Below are positions 16,675-25,088 of a DNA stretch of 40,254 nt, piece by piece. Within the stretch, counting starts at the first letter, position 1. Every line of letters begins with the position of its first letter. The notes under the pieces are model-generated. The model worked only from the letters and a program-made list of their open reading frames with translations. It had not been told where the DNA came from and searched no databases. Where the stretch lies: assembly GCA_964610885.1 (NCBI GenBank), contig CAZSWR010000022.1, positions 1 through 40,254 of the forward strand. Reading direction: 5' to 3'. The DNA comes from CAZSWR01 sp964610885. Its GTDB lineage: Bacteria > Bacteroidota > Ignavibacteria > Kapaibacteriales > UBA2268. The translations under genes and the position numbers were made by a program.

Positions 16675-16905
16675 TTTGCTCCTCAAGTATGTGTTTTTTG
16701 AATTGTCATCTTTTTATCAATACTAATCGAAGACGTGTTAATGAAATATTTCTTGCGTTACCTATCAACGCCAAGCACCAGTGAAAGATTGTTTTTCTGG
16801 CAGTTCAACAAATTAGTTTTCTTAGCAATTACCATAAGAACGCTTCTATTTCGTTTATATTCTTTTATTAATTGAAAATAAACATTTTTCCAAAACGGAG
16901 GCTCT

Positions 16906-17721
16906 ATGAAGCTAATTAAATCAATCATTATTCTGGGTTTACTCGTGACGCTTACGGCCACAGCCCAAGAAGACGTTTTGCATCCTCACGGAAAGAAAGG
17001 CGCATATATGGAAACGGAATCCAGGCGATATGCACCATTCTCGCTTGGCATCGAACTTGGTGCGAACTACAACATGTTTTCCCAAGACCATTCGTGGACG
17101 CCAAACTATACGAATACAGTTTGGGACGCTGTGAAAACTGCCGACGGCTTCTCGCCGTATGTCTCGGCCTTCGTGGACGTTCCGCTTAACGAAAAATGGG
17201 GTTTGCAAGGAAAAGTAACATTCGATTGGAAACACTTCGAAAATTCTTCAAATGGAATTTATTCCAATATTGAATATTTCGGCGATATTACTCATTACGA
17301 TGCAAAATATACCACGAAAGCAGACATGCTGAATATCGACCTCTCGCTGTTGCTCAGGTACAATTTCACTCGTGAGTTCTTTATCTCTGCCGGCCCGATA
17401 GTCCTATTCAGCGCCGGAGACCTGACGAATACTTGGTCGCAAACAGTATATTACGCACCTAACGAATACCAATCAACCGGCAACCTTGAAGAAAAATATT
17501 CGCCCAAAACACGCATAGGGCTTGAAGCCGGCTTGGGATACAAATTCAGCCTTTCCAAGAATTTGTGGCTTGTGCCCCAAGTGCACTTCCAATGGGTGCC
17601 CACCCTCCTTCTCGAAGACGCAAAGAATATTCCATGGGGGCCATACATACACAACTACGAAAACCGCAAATTGAACAGCCTCCAGCTGGGGCTTGGGTTG
17701 TGGTTCGATTTTAACAAATAA
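16906..17721 (+). CDS. Outer-membrane beta-barrel protein of unknown function
   Basis: This 271-residue protein starts with a signal peptide (MKLIKSIIILGLLVTLTATAQ). The rest alternates hydrophobic and polar residues with many aromatics and Gly, as in small outer-membrane beta-barrels: FSLGIELGANYN, LQGKVTFDWKHF, LDLSLLLRYNF-like strands, a GLEAGLGYKFSL strand and the final LQLGLGLWFDFNK. GGAGG at 16897-16901 precedes the ATG. The gene ends 32 bp before the PD40-OmpA gene and is likely co-transcribed with it, so both may serve the cell envelope. No specific ligand can be assigned. Confidence 0.8.
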   Translation: MKLIKSIIILGLLVTLTATAQEDVLHPHGKKGAYMETESRRYAPFSLGIELGANYNMFSQDHSWTPNYTNTVWDAVKTADGFSPYVSAFVDVPLNEKWGLQGKVTFDWKHFENSSNGIYSNIEYFGDITHYDAKYTTKADMLNIDLSLLLRYNFTREFFISAGPIVLFSAGDLTNTWSQTVYYAPNEYQSTGNLEEKYSPKTRIGLEAGLGYKFSLSKNLWLVPQVHFQWVPTLLLEDAKNIPWGPYIHNYENRKLNSLQLGLGLWFDFNK

Positions 17722-17753
17722 CAGAAATGAAACCAAATAAAAGGAAAAATACC

Positions 17754-19214
17754 ATGAAACTATTTAGATTAGCTTTGCTTTTTGTATTGGCCGGCATTTC
17801 TGTTTATTCCCAGAATGTTACCGTCTCCCCAGTCGAATTCAACTCCTCGGACGACGATTTCGCATCGTGCCCATCGCAAAACGGCAATAAAATATTCTTC
17901 ACATCGGGCCGCAGCGGCAGCAAACAGAAAATCTTCACCGTCGAAAGAACCGCTACCGGCTGGGCCGCGCCCGAAAAACTTGGGTCGGAAGTGAACGCCG
18001 GCAGCCAAAACGGCTCGGTTGCTGTTACGCCGGACGGACAATATATTATCTTTGCCGCAATCGACCACAGCGCCGGTAGCGAGGGCCGCACAGACCTCTA
18101 CAGCGCCCGCAAAGTACGCGGCGAATGGACCGACGTCCAGAACCTCGGCCCGGCTATCAACTCCCCATACTGGGATTCGCAACCATCGCTGTCGAGCGAC
18201 GGCATGACGCTCTTCTTCACGTCGGACAGACCCGGCGGCCAGGGCGGCACAGACATTTACTACAGCCGCAAAACCCGCGAGGGCTGGACCAAGGCTGTGA
18301 ACGCCGGCTCGGCAATCAACAGCTCGTCCGACGATATTTCTCCCGTCATCGGGCCGGACAATAAAACTTTTTACTTCGCCAGCAACCGCTCCGGCGGCCA
18401 GGGCGGATTCGACATCTACGTGGCCCAGTTTGCCAATGGCAATTTCGGAAACGTGAAAGCTGCCGCTGCGCCGATCAACTCGGAATACGACGAAGTGTTT
18501 TACTATTCGCTTCCCAATTCCAACGTCGCATACTTTTCGTCTGACCGCCCGGGCGGCAACGGCGGATTGGACGTTTACACTGCAATCCCCAATCCTTACC
18601 AATCCGAAGCAGTTGTCTTGGTGGGCGGCAAGGTGAAGGACAGCAAAACAGGTGAAGCACTGGGAGCCAATATCATTATCACCGATTTGAAGACGAAGAA
18701 AAAAGTTGCCGAGCTACGCAGCGACGACGAAACCGGCCAATACTACGTCGTACTCGTCCCGGGCCGCACATATTCCATCACCGCCTCGAAGAAAGGCTAC
18801 ATCTTCTTCTCGGAGAAATACGAAGTGCCCGAATCGGAAAAAGGCCACGAAATCACAAAAGACATAGTCCTATCGAAAAGCGACACGAGATTGCTTCTCA
18901 ATTTTGATTTCGACAAATCGACACTGAAGGACGAATCGTTCCCCGAATTGGACAACGTTATCGAATACCTTAACGAGAATCCTACGGCCAGAGTTCGTTT
19001 CGAAGGCCACACGGACGACGTCGGCGACGACAATTACAACCTGAAGCTCTCGAAAGACCGCGCAGCCGCCGTGAAGGCATACCTCGTCAATGCAGGCATC
19101 AGCGAATCGCGCATCGAAACTGAAGGCTATGGCGAAACACGCCCACTCATCAAAGAAACAACAGACGCCGCCCGCGCCATGAACCGCCGCGTGGAAATGA
19201 AGATTATTGAATAA
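17754..19214 (+). CDS. PD40-repeat, OmpA-family outer-membrane protein
   Basis: This 486-residue envelope protein begins with a signal peptide (MKLFRLALLFVLAGISVYSQ). Residues about 25-280 contain four or so TolB/PD40-type beta-propeller repeats, seen as recurring FFTSDRPGGQGGTDIYYSR-like units (FFTSGRSGS, YFASNRSGGQGGFDIYVA, YFSSDRPGGNGGLDVYTA). A carboxypeptidase-regulatory or Ig-like domain follows (about 290-375, GGKVKDSKTGEALGANIII). An OmpA peptidoglycan-binding domain comes last (about 380-486), with LNFDFDKSTLK, GHTDDVG, LSKDRAAAVKAYLV and NRRVEMKI. Such proteins anchor the outer membrane to the wall and sometimes belong to type IX secretion machinery. The ATG at 17754 is chosen over 17727 because it begins the signal peptide and has AAGGAA upstream. 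Confidence 0.92.
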   Translation: MKLFRLALLFVLAGISVYSQNVTVSPVEFNSSDDDFASCPSQNGNKIFFTSGRSGSKQKIFTVERTATGWAAPEKLGSEVNAGSQNGSVAVTPDGQYIIFAAIDHSAGSEGRTDLYSARKVRGEWTDVQNLGPAINSPYWDSQPSLSSDGMTLFFTSDRPGGQGGTDIYYSRKTREGWTKAVNAGSAINSSSDDISPVIGPDNKTFYFASNRSGGQGGFDIYVAQFANGNFGNVKAAAAPINSEYDEVFYYSLPNSNVAYFSSDRPGGNGGLDVYTAIPNPYQSEAVVLVGGKVKDSKTGEALGANIIITDLKTKKKVAELRSDDETGQYYVVLVPGRTYSITASKKGYIFFSEKYEVPESEKGHEITKDIVLSKSDTRLLLNFDFDKSTLKDESFPELDNVIEYLNENPTARVRFEGHTDDVGDDNYNLKLSKDRAAAVKAYLVNAGISESRIETEGYGETRPLIKETTDAARAMNRRVEMKIIE

Positions 19215-19239
19215 ATTGATAATATCGCACTGAGAATTT

Positions 19240-20361
19240 ATGAAAAGAATTGCTATAATAATGGCCGGTGGCAGCGGCGAAAGGTTTTGGCCAGTTTCGC
19301 GCAGATTGCGCCCCAAGCAGCTGCTTAGCCTGACAGAAGACAGAATGATGCTCGAGGCAGCAATCGAACGAATTGCGCCATTAGTGGACCGCGAAGATGT
19401 GTATATCGTAACGAGCAAAGCGCTCCAAGAACCAATTCGCTCGGCGATACCGGATTTCCCTCGGGCGAACGTGATTGCCGAACCTCACAAAAGAAATACG
19501 GCGCCGTGCTTGGCCTTGGGCTTGGCTTTCGTCCTGGGCAAGTATTTCGGCAAACTGACCTCTTCGGACATCAGCGTGGCAGTCCTAACGGCAGACCATC
19601 ACATATCGCCAATCAAACGCTTCACCGAAACGGCCGAAAGCGCACTGATCTATGCCGAGACGCATCCGGCCTTGGTAACGATCGGCATCCCACCGGCGAG
19701 GCCCGAAACAGGATTCGGCTACATCGAGACCGATTCGCCATTCGATGGCGACGCCGACGAGCCGGAAGTGAAGCAAGTACGGGCCTTCCGCGAGAAACCG
19801 GATTACGAAACGGCTTGCAGGTTCGTCGAATCGGGGAATTTCCTTTGGAATAGCGGCATGTTTTTCTATAGAGCCGATACTTTTATTGCGAACCTTAATG
19901 ATTTCTTGCCGGAGGTCGCGCAGCAAATGCCCGACATGGCAAGGATATACTCGGGTTTTGCCAATGCCCTCGACGGTTGCCCAGGCCCGATCGACACAAT
20001 TTTCGAGGCCTTCCCGAATGTTTCGATCGACTATGCGATAATGGAGAAATCGAAATTCGTCGCCGTGGCCAAATCAACTTTTGCCTGGGACGACATCGGT
20101 TCTTGGGACTCGCTCGAGCGCTACCGCGATTCGGATTCCGATGGCAATACAATAACCGGAAAGGCAGCCCTGCTGGATTCGTCCGGTAATATTATTTACA
20201 ACGACACCTCGGACAGGCGTTTGGTCGCCGGATTGGGACTGGAGGATATGATAGTTGTATCCACGGACGATGCAGTCCTGATTCTGCCCAAAAACCGCGT
20301 CCAGGAGGTTCGTTCCCTGGTCTCGAAGATTCGCAACGACGGCGATGAAAAGTGGCTTTGA
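19240..20361 (+). CDS. manC: Mannose-1-phosphate guanylyltransferase
   Basis: This 373-residue nucleotidyltransferase makes GDP-mannose from mannose-1-phosphate and GTP for surface polysaccharides. The N-terminal IMAGGSGERFWPVSRRLRPKQLLSL is the pyrophosphorylase signature. ADHHI, GFGYIE, FREKPD and FLWNSGMFFYRADTF are further conserved blocks, and a C-terminal beta-helix-like part follows (ITGKAALLDSSGNII). The protein is short and lacks the fused phosphomannose isomerase cupin of bifunctional enzymes. It begins 25 bp after the OmpA-type gene. The symbol is by similarity; other hexose-1-phosphate nucleotidyltransferases cannot be wholly excluded. Confidence 0.9.
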   Translation: MKRIAIIMAGGSGERFWPVSRRLRPKQLLSLTEDRMMLEAAIERIAPLVDREDVYIVTSKALQEPIRSAIPDFPRANVIAEPHKRNTAPCLALGLAFVLGKYFGKLTSSDISVAVLTADHHISPIKRFTETAESALIYAETHPALVTIGIPPARPETGFGYIETDSPFDGDADEPEVKQVRAFREKPDYETACRFVESGNFLWNSGMFFYRADTFIANLNDFLPEVAQQMPDMARIYSGFANALDGCPGPIDTIFEAFPNVSIDYAIMEKSKFVAVAKSTFAWDDIGSWDSLERYRDSDSDGNTITGKAALLDSSGNIIYNDTSDRRLVAGLGLEDMIVVSTDDAVLILPKNRVQEVRSLVSKIRNDGDEKWL

Positions 20362-20426
20362 AAATTATTTTTTGAAAAAAGGCTTATTTTCAATAAATTG
20401 CTATTCTTTGAAAATGATTTTTTGAA
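20356..20426 (+). repeat. 21-nt direct repeat, period 50, between manC and gcvH
   Basis: CTTTGAAAATTATTTTTTGA (20356-20375, continuing A) recurs at 20406-20426 with one mismatch. The first copy spans the manC stop codon and the second lies just before the gcvH ribosome-binding site, consistent with a small local duplication. Confidence 0.6.
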
Positions 20427-20451
20427 TACTTAATTATTTATGGAGATAAAA

Positions 20452-20832
20452 ATGAACATTCCTGCAAATTTAAAGTACACACCAGACCACGAGTGGATCA
20501 AGGTTGAAGGAAATATTGGCTTCATCGGTATCACAGACCACGCCCAAGGCGAGCTTGGCGACGTTGTATTCATCGACATCGCAGACGACCTCTCCGAAGT
20601 TAAAAAAGGCGAATCATTCGGCACAATCGAAGCTGTGAAAACAGTTGCAGACATCAACGCCCCCGCTTCCGGCAAAGTGCTCGAAGTGAACCGCGGACTG
20701 AACGACACGCCCGAAGTGGTCAACAATGACTGCTATGGCGAGGGTTGGCTTATCAAAATCGAGCTTAGCAATCCTGCTGACCTGAACGATTTGATGGACG
20801 CCGCCGGATACGAAGGTATCATCGGCCACTAA
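20452..20832 (+). CDS. gcvH: Glycine cleavage system H protein
   Basis: This 126-residue lipoyl carrier shuttles the aminomethyl group between the P, T and L proteins of glycine cleavage. KYTPDHEWIKVEG at the N-terminus, GITDHAQGELGDVVFIDI and the lipoylation loop FGTIEAVKTVADINAP with Lys63 are diagnostic, followed by GEGWLIKIELSNPADL. The ATG at 20452 has GGAG at 20442-20445 and gives the usual N-terminus; the in-frame ATG at 20440 lies too close to that site. The gcvP, gcvT and lpd genes are not in this window. Confidence 0.96.
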   Translation: MNIPANLKYTPDHEWIKVEGNIGFIGITDHAQGELGDVVFIDIADDLSEVKKGESFGTIEAVKTVADINAPASGKVLEVNRGLNDTPEVVNNDCYGEGWLIKIELSNPADLNDLMDAAGYEGIIGH

Positions 20833-20916
20833 TTCCATTTGATCTCTTTAATGGGTAGGTTCTCCTTCGTCGAGGATCTACCTTTATTTTTGGATAATAA
20901 AACACTGGGAAAAGAA

Positions 20917-21561
20917 ATGTCCGTATCCAAATCTTTATTCGATTATCGCCGAGACTACAGCAAGGACAAATTCGATGAGTCCATTCTGCTCAAGAATCCC
21001 TACGAACAATTCGACAAATGGTTCGCCGAAGCCGAAAAATCCGAACAATTGGAACCAAACGCCATGGTTCTTTCCACCGCGACGCCAGACGGCCGCCCAT
21101 CGAGCCGAGTTTTGCTACTGAAGAGTTTCGACGAGGCCGGTTTCGTTTTCTATACAAATTACGACAGCCGCAAGGGCCATGAGCTTGCAGCCAATCCAAA
21201 GGCAGCAATGCTATTCTACTGGGACAAATTGGAGCGCCAAGTGCGAATCGAAGGCAGCATCGGACAGCTAACGCCCGAGGAATCCAATGAATACTTCCAA
21301 AAAAGGCCGTATCCGAGCCGGCTCGGCGCGTGGGCATCGAAACAATCCCAACCGCTGAAATCCAGGTTCACATTGATCCGCGAGGTTGCAAAACTGATGA
21401 TAAAATATCCCGTAAACGTCCCACTCCCTCCGTTTTGGGGCGGATACAGACTCGAAGCGGAGACGATTGAGTTTTGGCAGGGCAGGCCGAGCAGGCTGCA
21501 CGACCGATTTCGCTACACTCGGTCCGGTTCGGACTGGCGCATCGAAAGATTATCTCCATAA
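20917..21561 (+). CDS. pdxH: Pyridoxine/pyridoxamine 5'-phosphate oxidase
   Basis: This 214-residue FMN enzyme forms pyridoxal phosphate, the cofactor used by, among others, glycine cleavage P protein, whose partner GcvH is encoded just upstream. Motifs are PDGRPSSRVLLLK, FYTNYDSRKGHELAANP, FYWDKLERQVRIEG and the C-terminal EFWQGRPSRLHDRFRY with IERLSP at the end. The frame is open upstream to 20839, but the ATG at 20917 gives the usual length and N-terminus (SLFDYRRDY). A perfect-stem terminator follows three bases after the stop. Confidence 0.95.
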   Translation: MSVSKSLFDYRRDYSKDKFDESILLKNPYEQFDKWFAEAEKSEQLEPNAMVLSTATPDGRPSSRVLLLKSFDEAGFVFYTNYDSRKGHELAANPKAAMLFYWDKLERQVRIEGSIGQLTPEESNEYFQKRPYPSRLGAWASKQSQPLKSRFTLIREVAKLMIKYPVNVPLPPFWGGYRLEAETIEFWQGRPSRLHDRFRYTRSGSDWRIERLSP

Positions 21562-21563
21562 AA

Positions 21564-21596
21564 AAAGCAGGCCACCCCAAAAAAGTGGCCTGCTTT
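21564..21596. terminator. Bidirectional terminator between pdxH and the HTH gene
   Basis: AAAGCAGGCCAC (21564-21575) and GTGGCCTGCTTT (21585-21596) form a perfect 12-bp stem around CCCCAAAAA. A/T runs on both sides allow it to serve pdxH on the plus strand and the HTH gene on the minus strand. Confidence 0.9.
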
Positions 21597-21613
21597 ATTA
21601 AACCTAAATAGGA

Positions 21614-21970
21614 TTAGTCCATAAATGAACTCTTTTTTTCTGTGCTTTCTTTCGAGATCAGGTCGGCAAGCATTTGCTTCAAAACGCCGACTTGAGCTTC
21701 GAGTTTGATTTTCTCGTTCTTGTACTCTTCCAATTTGCGGCCCATGTTCGGATCGTAAATCATTTCGCCCTTGCCATAGAGCAACCAATTGAGGTTGCAT
21801 CCCAATTGCGAAAGCGGAACAAGGATAATTGAACCGGGCGAGCGGTCATCCTTGATGTATTTGTAAATTGAAGTCTTCTTTCCGGAGACTTCGTTGATTT
21901 TTTTGTTGAGAGCCGGAATGCCGCCAAACTGTTTTCTGGCGAATTCTTCTAGTCTTTTGCCGATTGTCAT
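21614..21970 (-). CDS. Small HTH transcriptional regulator with C-terminal coiled coil
   Basis: This 118-residue protein has an N-terminal XRE/phage-repressor-like helix-turn-helix (about 1-65: RLEEFARKQFGGIPALNKKI, GKKTSIYKYIKD, then LSQLGCNLNWLLYGKGEM). The last motif is the tail common to many Bacteroidota XRE-type regulators. A heptad-rich helix (about 78-105: LEEYKNEKIKLEAQVGVLKQ) follows and probably makes a dimer. AGAAGG lies four bases before the ATG at 21970; an ATG at 21985 adds five residues. The gene stands alone, convergent with pdxH and divergent from rubrerythrin across a long AT-rich tract. Its targets are unknown. Confidence 0.82.
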   Translation of the reverse strand: MTIGKRLEEFARKQFGGIPALNKKINEVSGKKTSIYKYIKDDRSPGSIILVPLSQLGCNLNWLLYGKGEMIYDPNMGRKLEEYKNEKIKLEAQVGVLKQMLADLISKESTEKKSSFMD

Positions 21971-21985
21971 AATGCCTTCTTGCAT

Positions 21986-22856
21986 GATTATGAATAATAG
22001 TGTTTATTAGTGTACATACAGCAAACGATCCCCTATTTCTCGGAAATTAAATTTTCAATTTCTTAAAGTTTACTTTCATGTACAAAGTATAATTTAATAA
22101 ATTTGCTACTTAATTCCAAATATTATTTTTTGATTGATTGCCAGAAATTGCATTTATTTTCTCAATTATTTCGAATTTTTCGGGATTTATTTTCATTTTG
22201 CTTTGAATCGCAACAATGGAACTTCGTTCTCAGGTATTGATTCTCGGCAGCTATAAATTGAAAATACTCTGAAAACTCACATTCTATGAATAGACCGGAA
22301 ATCTCGCGCCACCGCACTTGATAATGACGTATATTGTTCAATATTTGGGAAATGACAAAAAAGAAATTCGATTGACAAACCTTTTCCTGCATATTCAAAT
22401 TATCGATTGGCTATATAAAAAACCAAAATTGACAATAACACAGAAATACTCCAATACCGAACAGATGCTATCCGAATTCAATAAGGGTTGTTTATTAAGC
22501 GAGGTTTTGGGAACACTATTTGAATTGGAAATTCTTCTCATCTTCTCCATATCCAACATTCCAAATTCGCGTAATTTTTATTCAACCGGCTTCTATAAAA
22601 AATCACGGCATCGGATCCCGTCCACGCAAGGTGAATGGAATCGATGCCGCTAATCGCATGAGGTTATTAATAAGAGCAATTAGCTATTCAAAAAGTTTCT
22701 TTTTATTTTTCGATGGCACTCTTTCCAAAAGAAAACCTCCTACGTAAAATATTTAAAAATGAATCTCAATTCAAATCGTCAAATAAGCAAAGGGAATTGC
22801 ACCCTTCAGATATTATTATTGTCAATAATTTTTAAAATCTACTTAAGGAGGAAACC
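21986..22856. other. AT-rich tract without a convincing gene
   Basis: About 870 bp separate the HTH gene from rubrerythrin. The tract is visibly richer in A/T than neighbouring genes, and short open frames on both strands lack family features and the codon habits of the region. An inverted repeat CGGCATCG (22606-22613) / CGATGCCG (22642-22649) lies in a GC-richer island. The right end must hold the rubrerythrin promoter, but no consensus was assigned. Confidence 0.5.
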
Positions 22857-23429
22857 ATGAACCTTGCCGGATCGAGAACCGAGAAGAACCTTTTAAAATC
22901 ATTTGCAGGCGAATCCCAAGCCCGCAATCGTTACGAATTCTTTGCCAAAGTAGCCAAAAACGAAGGCTACGAACAAATTGCCGCCATTTTTATGGAGACG
23001 GCTTCGCAAGAGAAAGAACACGCGAAACGCTTCTTTAAATTCCTCGAAGGCCGCGATGTGGAGATAACCGCCACCTATCCCGCCGGAAAAATCGGCACGA
23101 CTAAGGAAAACCTCAAGGCAGCCGCAATGGGCGAAAACGAAGAGTGGACAGCGCTCTATCCCGAATTTGCCGAAATCGCCAAGGAAGAGGGCTTTGCCGA
23201 AATCTCTGCCGCATACAAAATGATCGCCAAAGTGGAAGCCGAACACGAGCGCCGCTACCTGGCCCTGCTGAAAAACTTGGAAGAGGACAAAGTATTCACC
23301 AAAGACGAGAAATCCCAGTGGGTGTGCCGCAATTGCGGATACGTGCACGAAGGCACCTCGGCCCCAGAGAAATGCCCCGCCTGCCTGCACCCGAAAGCAT
23401 ATTTCGAATTGAAAGCCAATAATTACTAA
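22857..23429 (+). CDS. rbr: Rubrerythrin
   Basis: This 190-residue non-haem iron peroxidase reduces hydrogen peroxide in oxygen-sensitive bacteria. The ferritin-like diiron domain (about 1-145) shows FAGESQARNRYEFFAKVA, ETASQEKEHAKRFFKFLEG and a later helix with KVEAEHERRYLALL, supplying the Glu/His ligands. The C-terminal rubredoxin domain has CRNCGYVHEG and CPACLHPKAYFE. GGAGG seven bases before the ATG sets the start. Electrons would come from a rubredoxin or flavin reductase such as the fusion at 15979-16674, which is inference. Confidence 0.96.
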   Translation: MNLAGSRTEKNLLKSFAGESQARNRYEFFAKVAKNEGYEQIAAIFMETASQEKEHAKRFFKFLEGRDVEITATYPAGKIGTTKENLKAAAMGENEEWTALYPEFAEIAKEEGFAEISAAYKMIAKVEAEHERRYLALLKNLEEDKVFTKDEKSQWVCRNCGYVHEGTSAPEKCPACLHPKAYFELKANNY

Positions 23430-23470
23430 TACTGGCGACTTTAACCAGCAATTTGAAATATGAAACCACC

Positions 23471-23529
23471 CCTCCTGTCCCCTCCTTGCGAAGCAGGGGA
23501 TGATAAATCCTTTGCGCAGCGAAGGGTTT
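23471..23529 (+). repeat. Pair of adjacent hairpins (extragenic palindromic element)
   Basis: CCTTGC-GAA-GCAGGGG-type pairing (23483-23499) is followed at once by AAATCCTTTGC (23505-23515) pairing with GCGAAGGGTTT (23519-23529), including G-T pairs, around a 3-nt loop. The C-rich start CCCCTCCTGTCCCC resembles the repeat at 11544-11661. Confidence 0.45.
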
Positions 23530-23631
23530 CAGTGTGGTCAGAAATTCGAGGGCGCGAGTTTAATATTTTCCAGTTCTACTACTGCCCTTTCATAAAAGTA
23601 TTGGAATCAACCCGCACAAAGCAATTTAAGA

Positions 23632-23669
23632 AAAAACTCGACATGGATTTCTCACCGTGCCGAGTTTTT
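23632..23669. terminator. Bidirectional terminator between rubrerythrin and the DUF4139 gene
   Basis: AAAAACTCGACATGG (23632-23646) pairs with CCGTGCCGAGTTTTT (23655-23669) with one mismatch and one wobble around an 8-nt loop, flanked by T/A runs on both sides. It suits the two convergent genes. Confidence 0.85.
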
Positions 23670-23696
23670 CTTTATTGATGTAGTCAAAATCGCAAT

Positions 23697-25088
23697 TTAC
23701 TTTTTGTATGTCGTGCGGATTTTCAGCGTTACTGTCTTCTCCGAGTCGGCGCCCACGCTCACGGGGATTTTGACTGAGTATGCGTTTTCCTTTTCCCACT
23801 TCTCAGAGCAATCGATCACTTCGGGAGACCATTCTGCCGATCTAATTAAATCGAGTTTTATAGCCTCATTTTTATGGTTTTTGATCTTTATTTCGTACTC
23901 TCTTTCATTTACATTTTTGCTAATCATTGCATCGGACTTGACCGTGTTATCGATAACGACATCGAAAGCTTCGCCAAGTGCGAGTTTAATTTTTTCGTCT
24001 TTTGGCGTATGGGCCACTTTGGATTCGCCAACGAATTCTTTGCTGCGGCCGGAGGTTTTCATCACTTGGAAGTTGCCCTCGGGCATAGGTTTGCCCAGGT
24101 GGTTGGCCTTGGAGTTAGCAAACTCGATCGAAACTGCCGGGTGCACATTCTTGACTGTATTGTCTGAGATGTAGAACTTGAATTTCTTTTCGGTTGAAAT
24201 CCTATCGGAGCTGAACAGAGCGATTTGTTTGGTTTCGCGGTCGGCGAGAGTTGTCTTGCGCTCCAGTTCGTAAACATGGTATTCGAAGAGTGATGATTCC
24301 GAAAAAGGACTTAAATTTGCCATACCATTTGAGTTCGCAGTTAATTCCCTACTTTGAAGAACGACACCGGCACCCATTCTATCTCTTTGGACTTTTTGTA
24401 CAATTCCGGCCACGAGTTTGAGGTTTGCGTCGCGATACGTACCGCCGGAATTATTAGTAAGGCTGACCCACGAATCGAGCTTGGCCTCTGTGTCGTCTTC
24501 GTTCAGGACAAGTATGTATTCGGCGTTCCATTTCATATTCGCTGCCTGGTACGAGAGTTCGACGTCTTGGCGGCCGCCTTTGTCCGCCTCCACGCTCCAG
24601 AAGAGAGTCGGGCGCGTAACGAATCCATCGGGCATCGAGGCCAGAGAGATTTCGTATTTCTCAGCAGATGGAACGAGCATTAGGCTGCCATCGGCCTGTT
24701 GGAGGACAACAGACATCTCACAATAACTTCCTTCGGACGAAACAGAAATAAGTTTTCCTGAATACGTTTTACTGCCGATCAGTGTGATATTCTTGTCGAT
24801 ATATCGGTTCAGGATAGATGAAAAATTTGCAATATCGAAACGGAAATTCTGCTCGAGCACGCGACCTCGGAAGTCGATCTTGACGGTGGCCGGTACCAAA
24901 TCCCGAGGCACGTCGGCGATTTTCAGCTCAGAGAAGCCCTTGGGAATGTCCATTTCGCGCATTTCGCGGACGACGCCGACACCATTGTTGTAAATCGTAA
25001 CATTAATCTCTTTTGTGTTCGATTGCGCGCCGGCGGCCAGCGTAGCAAATAAAGCAAACACAACAGACAGACTTACCAGTGTTCTCAT
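23697..25088 (-). CDS. Exported DUF4139-family protein
   Basis: This 463-residue protein has a signal peptide (MRTLVSLSVVFALFATLAAGAQ). The mature part begins with INVTIYNNGVGVVREMRE-type sequence and runs in beta-rich repeats through a DUF4139-like domain, including YQAANMKWNAEYILVLNEDD, LDSWVSLTNNSGGTYRDANL and the C-terminal YEIKIKNHKNEAIKLDLI and KTVTLKIRTTY. The tryptophan-tyrosine motif W-x-A-x-Y and the NNSG stretch are typical. The biochemical role of the family is not established. GAGGT lies four bases upstream of the ATG. It is convergent with rubrerythrin and not part of an operon visible here. Confidence 0.85.
   Translation of the reverse strand: MRTLVSLSVVFALFATLAAGAQSNTKEINVTIYNNGVGVVREMREMDIPKGFSELKIADVPRDLVPATVKIDFRGRVLEQNFRFDIANFSSILNRYIDKNITLIGSKTYSGKLISVSSEGSYCEMSVVLQQADGSLMLVPSAEKYEISLASMPDGFVTRPTLFWSVEADKGGRQDVELSYQAANMKWNAEYILVLNEDDTEAKLDSWVSLTNNSGGTYRDANLKLVAGIVQKVQRDRMGAGVVLQSRELTANSNGMANLSPFSESSLFEYHVYELERKTTLADRETKQIALFSSDRISTEKKFKFYISDNTVKNVHPAVSIEFANSKANHLGKPMPEGNFQVMKTSGRSKEFVGESKVAHTPKDEKIKLALGEAFDVVIDNTVKSDAMISKNVNEREYEIKIKNHKNEAIKLDLIRSAEWSPEVIDCSEKWEKENAYSVKIPVSVGADSEKTVTLKIRTTYKK

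Noticed and set aside
22318..22653. Open frame of 111 codons in the AT-rich tract upstream of rubrerythrin
   Set aside because: It begins at a TTG, has no ribosome-binding site or recognisable family, and its composition is that of the surrounding spacer.
23460..23678. Open frame of 72 codons after rubrerythrin
   Set aside because: It runs through the double hairpin and the terminator and has no ribosome-binding site or family features.
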